From: Zygnema cylindricum
Taxonomy: Eukaryota; Streptophyta; Zygnematophyceae; Zygnematales; Zygnemataceae
Assembly: GCA_037447655.1 (NCBI GenBank)
Contig: JBBHKE010000568.1
Location: 79,155 to 118,001, forward strand
Length of the DNA stretch: 38,847 nt
Direction: 5' to 3'
Position 1 is the first letter of the stretch; each line of letters opens with the position of its first letter. Under the pieces are notes generated by a model. That model ran no database searches, was not told the origin of the DNA, and worked only from the letters and a program-made list of their open reading frames with translations. A program made the position numbers and the translations under genes. This document shows, piece by piece, positions 9,684-18,587 of this stretch.

Positions 9684-9770
9684 ACGTACCCGAGATTTGA
9701 ACCTGGTACCTGCCGTCCGTCAGAACCGTCGGTAGCCGGTTGCCTTAGCCAATTAGTCTAAGATCAAGGT
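9684..9770 (-). other. tRNA-like segment, antisense within LTR of Y (best preserved)
   Basis: On the minus strand: CTTAGACTAATTGGCTAAG (D-arm-like hairpin CTTAG/CTAAG containing A-box TAGACTAATTGG, 11 of 12 to TRGYNNARNNGG, at 9760-9749), AACCG-GCTACCGA-CGGTT (anticodon-arm-like 5-bp stem), a CTG/CAG variable-arm-like stem, then CCAGG-TTCAAAT-CTCGG (T-arm-like, B-box GGTTCAAATCT at 9703-9693, 9 of 11 to GGTTCGANTCC). This is a full tRNA-like cloverleaf order. Identity is unassigned: the 8-nt loop would give an unusual ACC. Confidence 0.6.
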
Positions 9771-10512
9771 TATAAGATATAGGATTTGATAATTAAATAA
9801 ATACTCACACGTAGGCTATTACATTTAACGGGATATTTGGATATAGATACAGTTTGTGTTGTACGACGTACGGATCATCCGAAACGGATACCGCGCACTT
9901 TGTTTCGAAGTCGAAACAAATATCGCGCAAGTATTTATGACGGCTACGATTGAAATCCGGTTTAATCGGACGGCCGCGAAGCATGCCGAGATTGCGGAAT
10001 AGGTTTTCGGCGGTTTGCGGTCGGCGTCACATCAATTGACACGTGGCACAATCATATTGGATTACGACATCTCTTAGGATTACCGGAACGAATCAAAAAA
10101 TGACATGTGTCGACTTGTTGGCCATGTCGTACAATGGTCGTACAAAAAGTACACCGCCACCTGTACCTTTCTGTATGACACAATATTATGATAGATGCTG
10201 TACTTCAGTAAATAGAGTTTTAGAGAGAGATAGGACTTAGAAAAAAATGATAGATTGGACCCTCTCTCTTAGAGAGCTTGTGTACAAAATGTTAACTTTG
10301 ACCATTTATAACTTACTGCTCATGGGAGCAAATTCAAAGATTCTTTTTGCTATAGACTCAAGGGAGTCTTCCCTTTACAGGGGCAAAGGTGGTAAGAGTT
10401 TTGTCTTCCAGGGTGGCAGTTATTCTTGCTGAAACACAAAGGGGTTAGGGTTATCTTAGAGGCTTCGTGTGAGCTGCCTACTTTGAGGGTCTATGGAGGT
10501 CTCAGAGTTACA

Positions 10513-12014
10513 GTTTTCACGTCATTTGTAGTCAAGTTTATTTGATTTGTTTTATTTTTGTTGTTTACTACTCTAGTTAGCGTTGACTTTTTCGTTTGTT
10601 TAACTTGCCTTTGTCTTTAAATGTGATTATTTTCTCTTTTTTTTACCCATTTTGTACCATGATGCTTTTTTCTGCCGCACTTCTTGAAATAAAATTTACG
10701 GCATATTCACATTTCCGTAGGCCTTTTTGCAAATGATTGCTGAGCCGAACTGTATAATTCCAACGAAAAGACCCGCCGTATAACTGACCCAAAACTGGTG
10801 AACTGGCATTGCCTTAATAGCTTCTATCTTCAAGAGCACACACGAGTAGAGGTGTGCACTGTCAGGTTTTTGTATGGAAACACTTAATTTCCGTATTGTC
10901 GTGGGAACTACAGTACAGTAACGCTTAACGGCCGCCATTCCCACGGCCGTTCATGCAAATGTTGTTTTCCGCGACTTCACAAGTCCGACAAGTACACCGC
11001 GAATCGCTATTTGCGTTAAGGTTTTTTTCGCCACTTAAAACAACTTTTCTGCGTACACACTTGTTGGATTTTCACACGGTGACCGCCAGTCGGAAGCTGA
11101 GAATGTTACCTTTCAATCGCAACCGTCAGATCCTCAATGCGGCTAGTGTGTTCGGAGAAAAGGTGTTATAAAAAAAACCTTGACGCTAATAACTATTCGC
11201 GGTGGTACTAGTCTGTACGTTTCTCTAATTTGACGTGTACTTAAACGGCCGCCCAAGGAACCTTCTGACCGTGGCCGTTACCGGTAGGAAAGGTATAGTA
11301 CAGAAAGTACGCACCATAGTTCAAAAGTAGGCGTTTTTATGGTAGGCCTTTGGTCAACGCCTTTATCGTAAGTTGTGTTATGGGCTTTTAATGTGATCTT
11401 CTTAGATCACTACTTTGATCAACGACCGTCCGATTGTCCGAATCTGACGGTTCAAATAAAAGTTTTTGGTATGAATGTTTTAATTGGTCCAATTTTTGGT
11501 CCGAATGTTTTAATTGGTCCGAATAGGTCCGAATGCAATATGGGTCTTAAGGTCATATTGTATGTTTTGCATACAATAGGCATATTGTATGGGCCTACTT
11601 TTACCTACTTTTGAACTATGGTTCGCACGGAAAAGTGAAAATAGAAAGTAAAATTATTCGATCATAAAGGACCGGGCGTGAGAAAAGAAAATCGTCCCCC
11701 GATAATAAATATTAAAAAGTTAAATCCATGAGACATATTGTCAGAAAATAATTCACTATAGTACATAATTCGAAGAACATTAGCAGCTTGGATTACACGT
11801 GGCGTAATCCGATTCCGCCGAATTTTGACAGGGCGACGGATTTCAGTTATTTCATTTTTTGCGCAACACTGTACGTTAGACGCGACTGTACGGATTCGCC
11901 ATTTCTTTGGTCCACCGAAATGCCGCCACGTGTCATCCGTACATTTGAAAGATCCGAGCGCGCCAAAGAAAATGGACGGAGATCCACGCCTCTGATTTTA
12001 CTACTGACTTTTGG
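10513..12014. other. Anonymous intergenic DNA
   Basis: Follows the 3' LTR of Y. Reading frames are short (up to 82 codons, 10696-10944 minus) and without recognisable motifs. It holds a 30-bp tandem duplication (11463-11522), a small hairpin ATTGTATG/CATACAAT near 11551-11572 and, at 11797-11945, promoter-like sequence with ACACGTGGCG and CCACGTGTCA G-box motifs upstream of the purine tract. I see no gene. Confidence 0.5.
11463..11522 (+). repeat. Tandem duplication, 30 bp x 2
   Basis: Units 11463-11492 and 11493-11522 share TTTTTGGT and GAATGTTTTAATTGGTCC, with three differences. Confidence 0.85.
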
Positions 12015-12629
12015 GCACTCGAAATGAGGGAGAGGAGGGAGACGACGTGAGAGAGAGAGAGAGAGGAAGGCGAGGCCGTGCAGGAGGCAAGAGAGGGTCA
12101 GGAGAGGGATGGGAAACAGGAGGGAGGATCAGAGATCTTTATTCCGCCGCAGAGTGAGGGGGAGAGAGGAAAATAAATAGAAAAACGGAGAGAGTGAGAG
12201 AGGGAGAGTGATAGAGAGGAAGGAGGAGGAAGGGGGGGAGAGTGAGGGAGGTAGTGAAGGAGAGAGGGGCCCAGAGAAGGAAAAGGAGGAAAGGGAAGAG
12301 GAGGAGAAGAAGAGTGAGAGGCGAGAAAGGAGGGACACGATAAGAGGGACATATCATAATTAAGAGGATTAAAAATCCTCAATACATAAAAAAAAAACCA
12401 GAAAACCTTCTTTACCCTCCTTCATCCTATCCCCTTCTCCCAAATTCTCATATTCCCCCCCTCTCTCTCTCCCCCTTTGCCCTCTCTTTCCTCTCCACAC
12501 CCCTCTCCCCCTCTCTCTCCCTCTCTCCCAGCCCTCCCAACCCTCGCTTTCCTCCAACCCCCTCCTCTCCTTCCTTTTCCCTCTCCCTCTCCCCATCTCC
12601 TTTCCCTCTCTCCCCTCCCCTCCTCCTCC
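12015..12629. repeat. Purine tract followed by pyrimidine tract (low complexity)
   Basis: 12024-12340 is nearly all G and A (GAGAGA, GGAGGA, GGGAGAG words). After an AT-rich spacer (12341-12395), 12396-12629 is nearly all C and T. The two tracts are opposite in strand bias and could pair as an imperfect long hairpin. Long reading frames here are by-products of low complexity. The tract ends in the assembly gap. Confidence 0.85.
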
Positions 12630-12639
12630 NNNNNNNNNN
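12630..12639. other. Assembly gap (10 N)
   Basis: Ten N residues directly after the CT-rich tract. True size unknown; 10 N is likely a placeholder. Confidence 0.98.
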
Positions 12640-12680
12640 CTAGGTTGCCTTAAAGCGGTGCGCAGTAGGCTACACCGCAT

Positions 12681-13191
12681 TTCGGCGGTTTGTGGCCATC
12701 GCCACATCGGATGACGCGTGGCGAAATTCCGTTGGATCGTGGAATCTCCGGAGATTATGGTACCGAATCCGGATATGACATGTGTCGACATTTAGGCCAT
12801 GTCGTTTAATGTTCGTACCTAGAGTACACCGGCAGCTGTACTTTTGCGTACGAAACTCAATTCTGATTGGTTCCGTACATCAGTAGATAGAGTCTGTGAG
12901 AGAGATAGGACTTAGAAAAATTTAGAAGATAGGACCCTCTCTCCCAAAGAGCTTCTGTATAAAAGGTAAACTTTGACCCTCCATAACTTACTGCTCAGGG
13001 GAGCAAATTCAGAGATTCTTTTTGCTACCGACTCAGGGGAGTCTTGCCTTCACAAGGGTGCAGGTGGTCAGGGTTTTTGTCTGCCAGGGTGGTAGTTTTT
13101 TTTGCTAGAACACAAAGGGGTCAGAATTATCCTAGAGGATTCTTGGAAGCTGTCTACTCTGATGACTTATGGAGGTCTCAGAGTTTTAGCA
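12681..13191 (+). repeat. 3' half of a copia LTR (truncated)
   Basis: From TTCGGCGGTTTGTGGCC the sequence follows the LTR of X to CTCAGAGTT, ending near TTTTAGCA (13191). The 5' half, including the tRNA-like segment, is missing; 12640-12680 is not LTR. This copy has the cleanest core promoter of the family: TATAAAAG at 12958-12965, then TTTGACCC, and perfect twin hairpins GCTCAGGGGAGC (12993-13004) and GACTCAGGGGAGTC (13030-13043). It may be the remains of a solo LTR or of an element lost in the gap. Confidence 0.82.
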
Positions 13192-13235
13192 TGCAAAATG
13201 TTGTGCGCGCATGCGTCTGATACCATGCGGCATGA

Positions 13236-14184
13236 TAACTCCCACACTTGTCGTAGTCACTCAAAGTTAGAGAGTGAGCTAAAGCCATGGTTACCCATGC
13301 TATCCAGAGGGAGACAAAGAGTAGATTGGTAGATTTACCAAAATGGTACTTGACTGGCACAAGATTTGAACCTAGTACCTGCTTTCCGTCAAAGTTGCCA
13401 ACAACCGGTAGCTTTAACCAATTAGTCTAAGACCAAGGATACATGATGTAAGGTTTGGTAGCTATATAAATGTTTACACATAGACTATTTCATTTAACGG
13501 CATATTAGGACATAGATACAGTTTGTATTGTACGGGATACATAACATCTCGAAACCGATACCGCGCATTTTGTTTTTAAAGCGAAACAAATATTACGCAA
13601 GTATTTACGACGGCTACATTTGAAACTCGTTTTTGATCAGACGGCCGCGAAATATGTCGAGATCGCGGAGTAAGATTTTTGGCGGTTTGCTGTCAACGCC
13701 ACATCAATGAACATGTGGCACAACCACATTGGATTACGAAACTCTGAGGATTACAGGAACGAATACAAATATGCCATGTGTCGACTTGTTGGCCATGTCG
13801 TACGATGGTCGTACAAAAAGTACACCGACACCAATACCTTTCTCTAGGACACAGTATTGTGATTGGTGCCGTACTTCTGTAGATAGAGTTTTAGAGAGGG
13901 ATAGGACTTAGAAAAATTTGTTAAATAGGACCCTCTCTCCCAAAGAGCTGTTGTAGAAAAAGCGAACTTTGACCCTCCATAACTTACTGCCTAGTGGAGC
14001 AAATTCAGAGATTCTTTTTGCTATTGACTTAGGGGCCTCTTCTCTTTGTAGGGGTGAATGTAGTCAAAATTTTTGTTTGCCAAGGTGGAAATTATTCTTG
14101 CTAAAACACAAAGAGGTCAGGGTTATCGTAGAGGCTTCGTGTGAGCTGCCTACTCTGAAAACCTATAGAGATCTTAGAGTTGCA
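13236..14184 (+). repeat. 5' LTR of element W (5'-truncated)
   Basis: Matches the 3' LTR at 18588-19627 from ACTCCCACACTTGTCG onward and ends TTAGAGTTGCA at 14184. The first part (TGTAGAAATT to the GAGGCAG palindrome) is absent or unrecognisable; the 45 bp between this LTR and the LTR fragment ending at 13191 are unassigned. The G-box is changed to AACATGTGGC (13709-13718) and the hairpin block near 13988-14035 is degraded. Confidence 0.82.
13352..13440 (-). other. tRNA-like segment, antisense within 5' LTR of W
   Basis: Minus strand: A-box TAGACTAATTGG (13429-13418) and B-box GGTTCAAATCT (13372-13362), as in Y, with a more degraded middle. Confidence 0.5.
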
Positions 14185-14199
14185 GGTTATGGGCCCACC
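14185..14199 (+). promoter_or_regulatory. Primer-binding site, half-tRNA (initiator Met) type, element W
   Basis: GGTTATGGGCCCACC follows the LTR end TTGCA without a gap. All 15 bases equal those in Z despite heavy decay elsewhere. They complement the anticodon arm of plant initiator tRNA-Met (recalled sequence GGUGGGCCCAUAACC). The ATG at 14189-14191, which would pair with the CAU anticodon, is the in-frame start of Gag. Confidence 0.75.
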
Positions 14200-15060
14200 C
14201 TCTAGGATGCCCGTCTTCAATGGAACTGGCTTCATATACTGGGAAAGAATGAAAATAAGAGCTCTATGTGAGAGACGGTTTTTGGGAATAATGAGTGGAC
14301 ATGTGAGGTGTCCATCTAGTCTTGGGATCCCTCCAAAGTTTACAAGAAGCAGATTCACCAGAGATGCTGATCCATCTCCAACGGAAGAGACAAAAGAAGG
14401 GGAGGTGGTAGACAAAGGAAAGGAGAAGGAGATGGTCATACCAATAGCAATCAGTTCGGCATTCATGTCACCTATTCCGAGGAACGAGGAGAATGATACC
14501 GATTCCAAGGACTACAACAATATGGCGACAAAACATTTCATCCTCCACCATCTTACTCACGGGCTTGCACCTCCTCATTTATAGGTAGAGAGGGCATCTG
14601 ATCTTTGGGTGGCTCTCATAGAGATGTACCGAAGTGGTACAATTCAATAACTGCAGTTGGCTGGTTTGAAAATAGACCCATATGTATACAAGGGAGGGAA
14701 GATGTTAGATTTTTGTAATGAGCTCGCAACACTTTTCATGGAGCTAGAGAGTGTAGGACAGGTTGAAATTGAAAAGATGAAGGTTAACTGCTTGCTCATG
14801 AAGTTACCGTATGAGTTCGAGAACATAGTCAACTGTGTGTAGGACTTGCCGGACTCAAGGTGGATATGGAATTCAGTGGTAGGGATGTTTCTCGTTTGGG
14901 AGAATATGATTGAGATCCAAAATGGAGGAAACATGGGCAAGCCTTGGCACTTGGGACCGACTGGAAGAACAACGATTCCACGCAACCGGTCAAAAATTAT
15001 GGATAGGGGGGGGTAAAGAAAAATCATACCGACGAGTTCGGACCAAGGACTCCGAAGGGT
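14189..15060 (+). pseudogene. Copia Gag (element W)
   Basis: From the ATG inside the primer-binding site: MGPPSRMPVFNGTGFIYWER, then SSAFMSPIPRNEEND, MATKHFILHHLTHGLA, stop TAG (about 14582); continues in frame ERASDLWVALIEMYRSGTIQ, stop TAA (about 14648), LAGLKIDPYVYKGGKMLDF, ELATLFMELESVG, NCLLMKLPYEFENIVN, and another stop. A G-run (GGATAGGGGGGGG, near 14999-15012) marks a frameshift before the zinc knuckle. Three stops and one shift, so dead. The block order equals that of Z, and the start context supports the ATG in the primer-binding site or the next Met at 14208 as the natural start. Confidence 0.82.
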
Positions 15061-15660
15061 TTGTGCCACTTTTGTATGAAGCTAAGGCACTATATGGCGA
15101 AGTGCAATAAGCTAACTGAGTTGCGGATAAAGGAGGGGCAAACCAATGGACCCTCGAGAGGAAAGAAAAAGGTCCTTGTGACACGGGTATATGAGGCGGA
15201 ATCCGAGGACGAGGACGATGAAATCTTATTAGATGAGAAGTTGGAAGCGAAAAACGATGTCGAAATTCCACGAAAGCATAAATGTGCTTTCAGTGGATTG
15301 AAAGGTGAAGCAGGTTGGATTGTAGATTCAGGTGCCTCCATGAACATGTGCAAGGATAAACACTTGTTCACTAAGATAAGAAAAATTCCGACCGTAGAGA
15401 AAGAGTACGGTGATGGGAGGATATACACTACTACTCTTGTAAGATCGGTAGATCTGAAAGTATCGGTAGAAGGAAAGACATCTATAGATACATTCTCCGA
15501 TGTATTGTTTATTCTGAAGATGAACAAAAACCTCATCTCTACATCTGTATTAGATGATAAGGGTTTTGATACTAGCACTAGGAAGGAGTTTTTTATGCTA
15601 GTTTTGAGGAGGAAGTTTATTTCACTGTTGAAAAAGGTAGCTAATGGATGTTTGGGCTGA
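15061..15660 (+). pseudogene. Gag zinc knuckle and aspartic protease (element W)
   Basis: One open frame of 199 codons begins at the zinc knuckle CHFCMKLRHYMAKC (CX2CX4HX4C), followed by the basic GPSRGKKKVLVTRVYEAE, an acidic run (ESEDEDDEILLDEKLE) and the retropepsin site GWIVDSGASMNMCKDKHLF. Then come VEKEYGDGRIYTTTL, FSDVLFILKMNKNLISTSVL and a stop at 15658-15660. The Asp-Ser-Gly-Ala triad is intact. It has no start codon of its own because it is an internal polyprotein segment. It is the best-preserved protease in the window. Confidence 0.85.
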
Positions 15661-16548
15661 TTTTAAGCAATGAAAAGAAGATACTTTATTATGTTGGTGT
15701 TCATGATATAATGTTGTGGCTTGGGCATGTGAATCTAGATAAGTTAAAAGAGATGAAAAAGATGGGAGTAGTGGAAGGGATTCAGTTCGGTGAGAGTGAG
15801 AATTTAAGTGAATGTAGTGGATGTGCTCAAGGTAAAGCACAAATGTTACCGTTCCCAAAAATTGGAACCTATAAGGGAGAAAAGATTCTAGATTTAGTAC
15901 ACTCGAATATTCGGGGACGGCCAGAGTGCCCTTACCCGAGACGAAGAGATTTATGATGACTATCACCGATGATTGGTCTCTGCATTCCACGGTGTATTTT
16001 TTGAAAAATAAGTCAGAGGCTCAATATTGTTTTAGACAATATAAAGCATGAAGTGAAAAACTCTATGAAACCCCAATCAAGAGAGTTAGGAGTGACAATG
16101 GTGGAGAGTATACCTCTAACCAGTTTGAGGATTTTTTGAGAGAAGATGGAGTGCAACACCAAAAGACAGTTCCTGAAAATCTTGAGAAGAATGGTGTAGC
16201 TGAATGTTTAAATAAAACACTAAGTGATAGTGCTACAAGTATGCTGTCAAATAAGAAGATAGGAAAGAAGTTTTGGGCCGAAGCAATGAACTGTGCAAAT
16301 TATCTCAAGAATAGAGTTCTTACTTCGGCAGTAAAAGGCCAAGCACCCTATGAGAGATGGACAGGCCGAAAACCAGATGTTTCACACTTAAAGGTTTTCG
16401 GTAGTCAAGTGTTCAGTTTAGACACAGATTGGTCAAACTTGAAGCTAGACCCAAAAGGAAAACTAGGATATCTAGTAAGATATGATGAAGATGTAAGAGG
16501 ATATAGAGTCTATGATCTCAAGAGAGAAGATATAATCCTAGTGTAGCA
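15648..16548 (+). pseudogene. GAG-pre-integrase and integrase core (element W)
   Basis: 15648-15956 carries NEKKILYYVGVHDIMLWLGH, where the WHKRLGH of other copies has lost HKR and with it a zinc-binding His, then LDKLKEMKKMGVVEG and CSGCAQGK. The core follows in another frame: TITDDWSLHSTVYFLKNK, a TGA in the KAWSEK region (about 16050), IKRVRSDNGGEYTSNQFEDF, EKNGVAECLNKTLSDS (catalytic Glu kept), FWAEAMNCANYLKNRV, HLKVFGSQVFSLDTD, GYRVYDLKREDIILV, stop near 16543. Several breaks make it nonfunctional. Confidence 0.85.
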
Positions 16549-17760
16549 TCTAGTGGTTATGGATTAAAGGAAATCTATAGATCCCTTTAAGCATACAAAG
16601 ACAGTCAAAATCAGATTTGAGTCAGAAATTCAGATGACTTTGAGCTTCTTAACTATCCACGATTTCAAGAAGATGGTGATCTTGCAGGTATAAATCAGAT
16701 TGACAAGGACCCAAATGTGCAACCCCTAGTATAAACTCCAACCGAAGCGGAAGACGTGGTGGAAATCGACTAGGAAGCAAGGGATAGGGGAGAAGTAGAA
16801 CTGTTCCGAAGAATCCAAGTGAGCCATCTATTCCGGCAACCGAGTTTGAGGGAGGAAGAAGAAGCAACAAAAGACAACAAGAGAGAGAGAGAGAAGTTAA
16901 CAATAAGGTAACCAAACTGTCAACCCGATGATCCTCAAACTTATAATGAGGCAATGACTTGTCCTGAGAGAAACTGGTGGAAGACAACCATTAATGAGGA
17001 GATGGCCTCAATTATGGTGGCCGATACATGGGAATTGGTGGATTGACCATTAATGAGGAGATGGCCTCAATTATGGTGGCCGATACATGGGAATTGGTGG
17101 ATTGTCCTCCTGACAGGATGCCAATTGGGTGTAAGTGGGTATTTAAGCTGAAATGAACCCGGATAACACCATTGAGCGATATAAAGATCGGTTGGTGGCT
17201 AATGGATTTACCCAAAAAGAGGGAATTGACTACGAGGAGACGTTAACCTCGATCGTCAAGTTTCCCTCCGTCAGGATACTTCTCAGTCTAGCGTTAGAAG
17301 AAGACTTGGAAGTACATCAGATGCACATCAAGACAACCTTCCTACATGGGGAGTTGGAAAAGGAGATTTTTATGCGACAGCCTAAAGGATTTGTGGAGCA
17401 AAGGGAGAAGAGCAAGGTATGCCGATTAATCAAATCTTTGTATGGGCTGAAACAGGCGCCCCGACAATGGAATAATAAGCTCGATGAATTTTTTACGGGT
17501 TTGGTATATACTCGGATCAGCTCAGATCACTCAATTTATTTGTTTGAAGATGGGGAAGGAATTATTGTTATTGCAATTTATGTTGATGATTTGCTTGTTT
17601 TAAGCAAATCTATGGATAAAATTAATAAGTTGAAAAATTATCTAAAAGAAAGATTTGAGATGTAATATATGGGAGAAGCAAGGTATGTTTTGGGAATTAA
17701 GGTAGAGAGAGACATAGATAGAAACATAATATGATTAACTCAGAAGGAAGCCATTGGAAA
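16549..17760 (+). pseudogene. Integrase-RT linker and reverse transcriptase (element W)
   Basis: The linker (VEIDxEARDRGEVE, EFEGGRRSNKRQQERE-type) has stops. The RT start (NEEMASIMVADTWELVD) is duplicated by an exact 59-bp tandem repeat. From 17153 the frame is open: NPDNTIERYKDRLVANGFTQ, VKFPSVRILLSLALEEDLEV, MHIKTTFLHGELEKEI (the first catalytic Asp of MDIKT is changed to His), KSLYGLKQAPRQWNNK and AIYVDDLLVLSKSMDKI (YVDD codons 17579-17590), stop TAA 17663-17665, then YMGEARYVLGIKVERD in the same frame. Loss of the first catalytic Asp would by itself inactivate RT. Confidence 0.87.
16987..17104 (+). repeat. Perfect tandem duplication, 59 bp x 2, within RT of W
   Basis: 16987-17045 and 17046-17104 are identical (both start ACCATTAATGAGGAG and end TTGGTGGATTG). 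59 is not a multiple of 3, so it shifts the frame. Perfect identity in an otherwise heavily mutated element implies a recent event or an assembly artefact. Confidence 0.93.
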
Positions 17761-17761
17761 C

Positions 17762-18574
17762 ATGTTAGAGAGATTCCAAATGGATAAGGCTAATAGTTGT
17801 ACCACTCCAATGGAACTAAAGAAGGGAAGTGAGGGGAGTGTGGAAATGGGAGTTATAATATTGGATGATGAGTTAGGTACTGAAGAGAAAAGATTTACGC
17901 AGACAATTCTTTATAGGAAAGTAACGGACAACCTAATATACATCATGAATTATACTTGACCGGGCATAGCCGCATCTGTAGGAGTACTAAGTAGGAGTCT
18001 GAATGCTCCCACTAAGAAGGATTGGGAGGCAGCTAACATAAACCTTAGATATCTCATATGGACTAGAGATCTATGGTTGCATTTGGGTGGGAACAATACT
18101 GACATCACCACTTGGAGTGAAGCCAGTTATGGGGATGCTCCTATGAGGAGATGCACGTCTGGATATGTATTGTATGTGGGTGAAGGGCTTGCTGCTGGAG
18201 CAAGGAGCAGCAAAAGGTAATTGTTCAGTCCACCATTGAGGCTAAGTACATGGCTTTATGCTATGTTTGTAAAAGAATTAATGTGGGTCAAGTCTTTGCT
18301 TGGTGAGCTTGGTCATCTTAAGAGTGGTGTCCCAAAGGTGTTTTGTGATAATCAAGCAGCCATTGCCATTTCTGCCAATCCTAAACATCACTTTAAAGCC
18401 AAACACATGGACATTAGACGTAGCTTCGTTAGGGAGAAAGTAGAAAACAAGATAATCAATTTGGAGGATAAACAAGATAGTGAAATGGTAGCACATATGA
18501 TGACCAAACCTGTGCCTTCCCCTAAACTATTTTTTTGCACGGAGAAGTGTGGTCTTAAATTAAAGAGTGATTAA
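17762..18574 (+). pseudogene. RT C-terminus and RNase H (element W)
   Basis: LERFQMDKANSCTTPMELKK, DDELGTEEKRFTQTILYRKV, stop, then degraded GVLSRSLNAPTKKDWEAA, DLWLHLGGNNTDITTWSEA (the Asp of WSDASY is changed to Glu), RCTSGYVLYVGEG, a frameshift around 18185-18215, and an open end from 18221: FVKELMWVKSLLGELGHLK, VFCDNQAAIAISANPKHHFK, SFVREKVENKIINLED, HMMTKPVPSPKL, stop 18572-18574. One RNase H acidic residue is altered, and stops and shifts occur between blocks. Confidence 0.85.
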
Positions 18575-18587
18575 AAAATAAGGGGAG

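Larger units (their letters stand above)
5757..10512 (+). mobile_element. Ty1/copia element Y, 3' portion (integrase to 3' LTR)
   Basis: Integrase core, linker, RT, RNase H, polypurine tract and 3' LTR in order on the plus strand, starting abruptly inside integrase at the end of the LTR of X. The 5' LTR, gag and protease of Y are not in the window and should lie to the left of the X and Z insertions. The 3' LTR ends CTCAGAGTTACA at 10512; GTTTT (10513-10517) would be its target duplication. RT and RNase H are nearly complete but split by a frameshift at the catalytic YVDD. Confidence 0.88.
8321..10512 (+). repeat. 3' LTR of element Y, interrupted
   Basis: LTR from TGTAGAAATTAAAGG (8321) to TTACA (10512), split by foreign DNA at 8400-9577; without it the LTR is about 1.0 kb, like its relatives. 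It contains the antisense tRNA-like segment (9684-9770), the G-box GACACGTGGCAC (10039-10050), and twin hairpins GCTCATGGGAGC (10318-10329) and GACTCAAGGGAGTC (10355-10368), whose stems are conserved while the loops differ from other copies. Confidence 0.85.

Noticed and set aside
10490-10512. GGTCTCAGAG at the LTR end as the usual plant primer-binding site (TGGTATCAGAG)
   Set aside because: It is present in 3' LTRs that are followed by non-element DNA (10512) and before CA termini, so it is inside the LTR. The site after the CA is GGTTATGGGCCCACC.
10696-10944. 82-codon minus-strand frame with a hydrophobic stretch, possible small membrane protein
   Set aside because: No recognised motif, no homologue I know, and an overlapping region of equal length is open on the other strand nearby.
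12098-12791. Long open frames across the GA/CT tracts (Ser/Pro/Leu-rich and Gly/Glu/Arg-rich)
   Set aside because: Produced by low complexity; open in several frames at once, and one spans the N gap.
13215-13228. TGATACCATG, whose reverse complement contains the classic TGGTATCA primer-binding motif (also at 9139-9148)
   Set aside because: Ten-base matches with no LTR end or gag next to them; likely chance or a scrap of another element.
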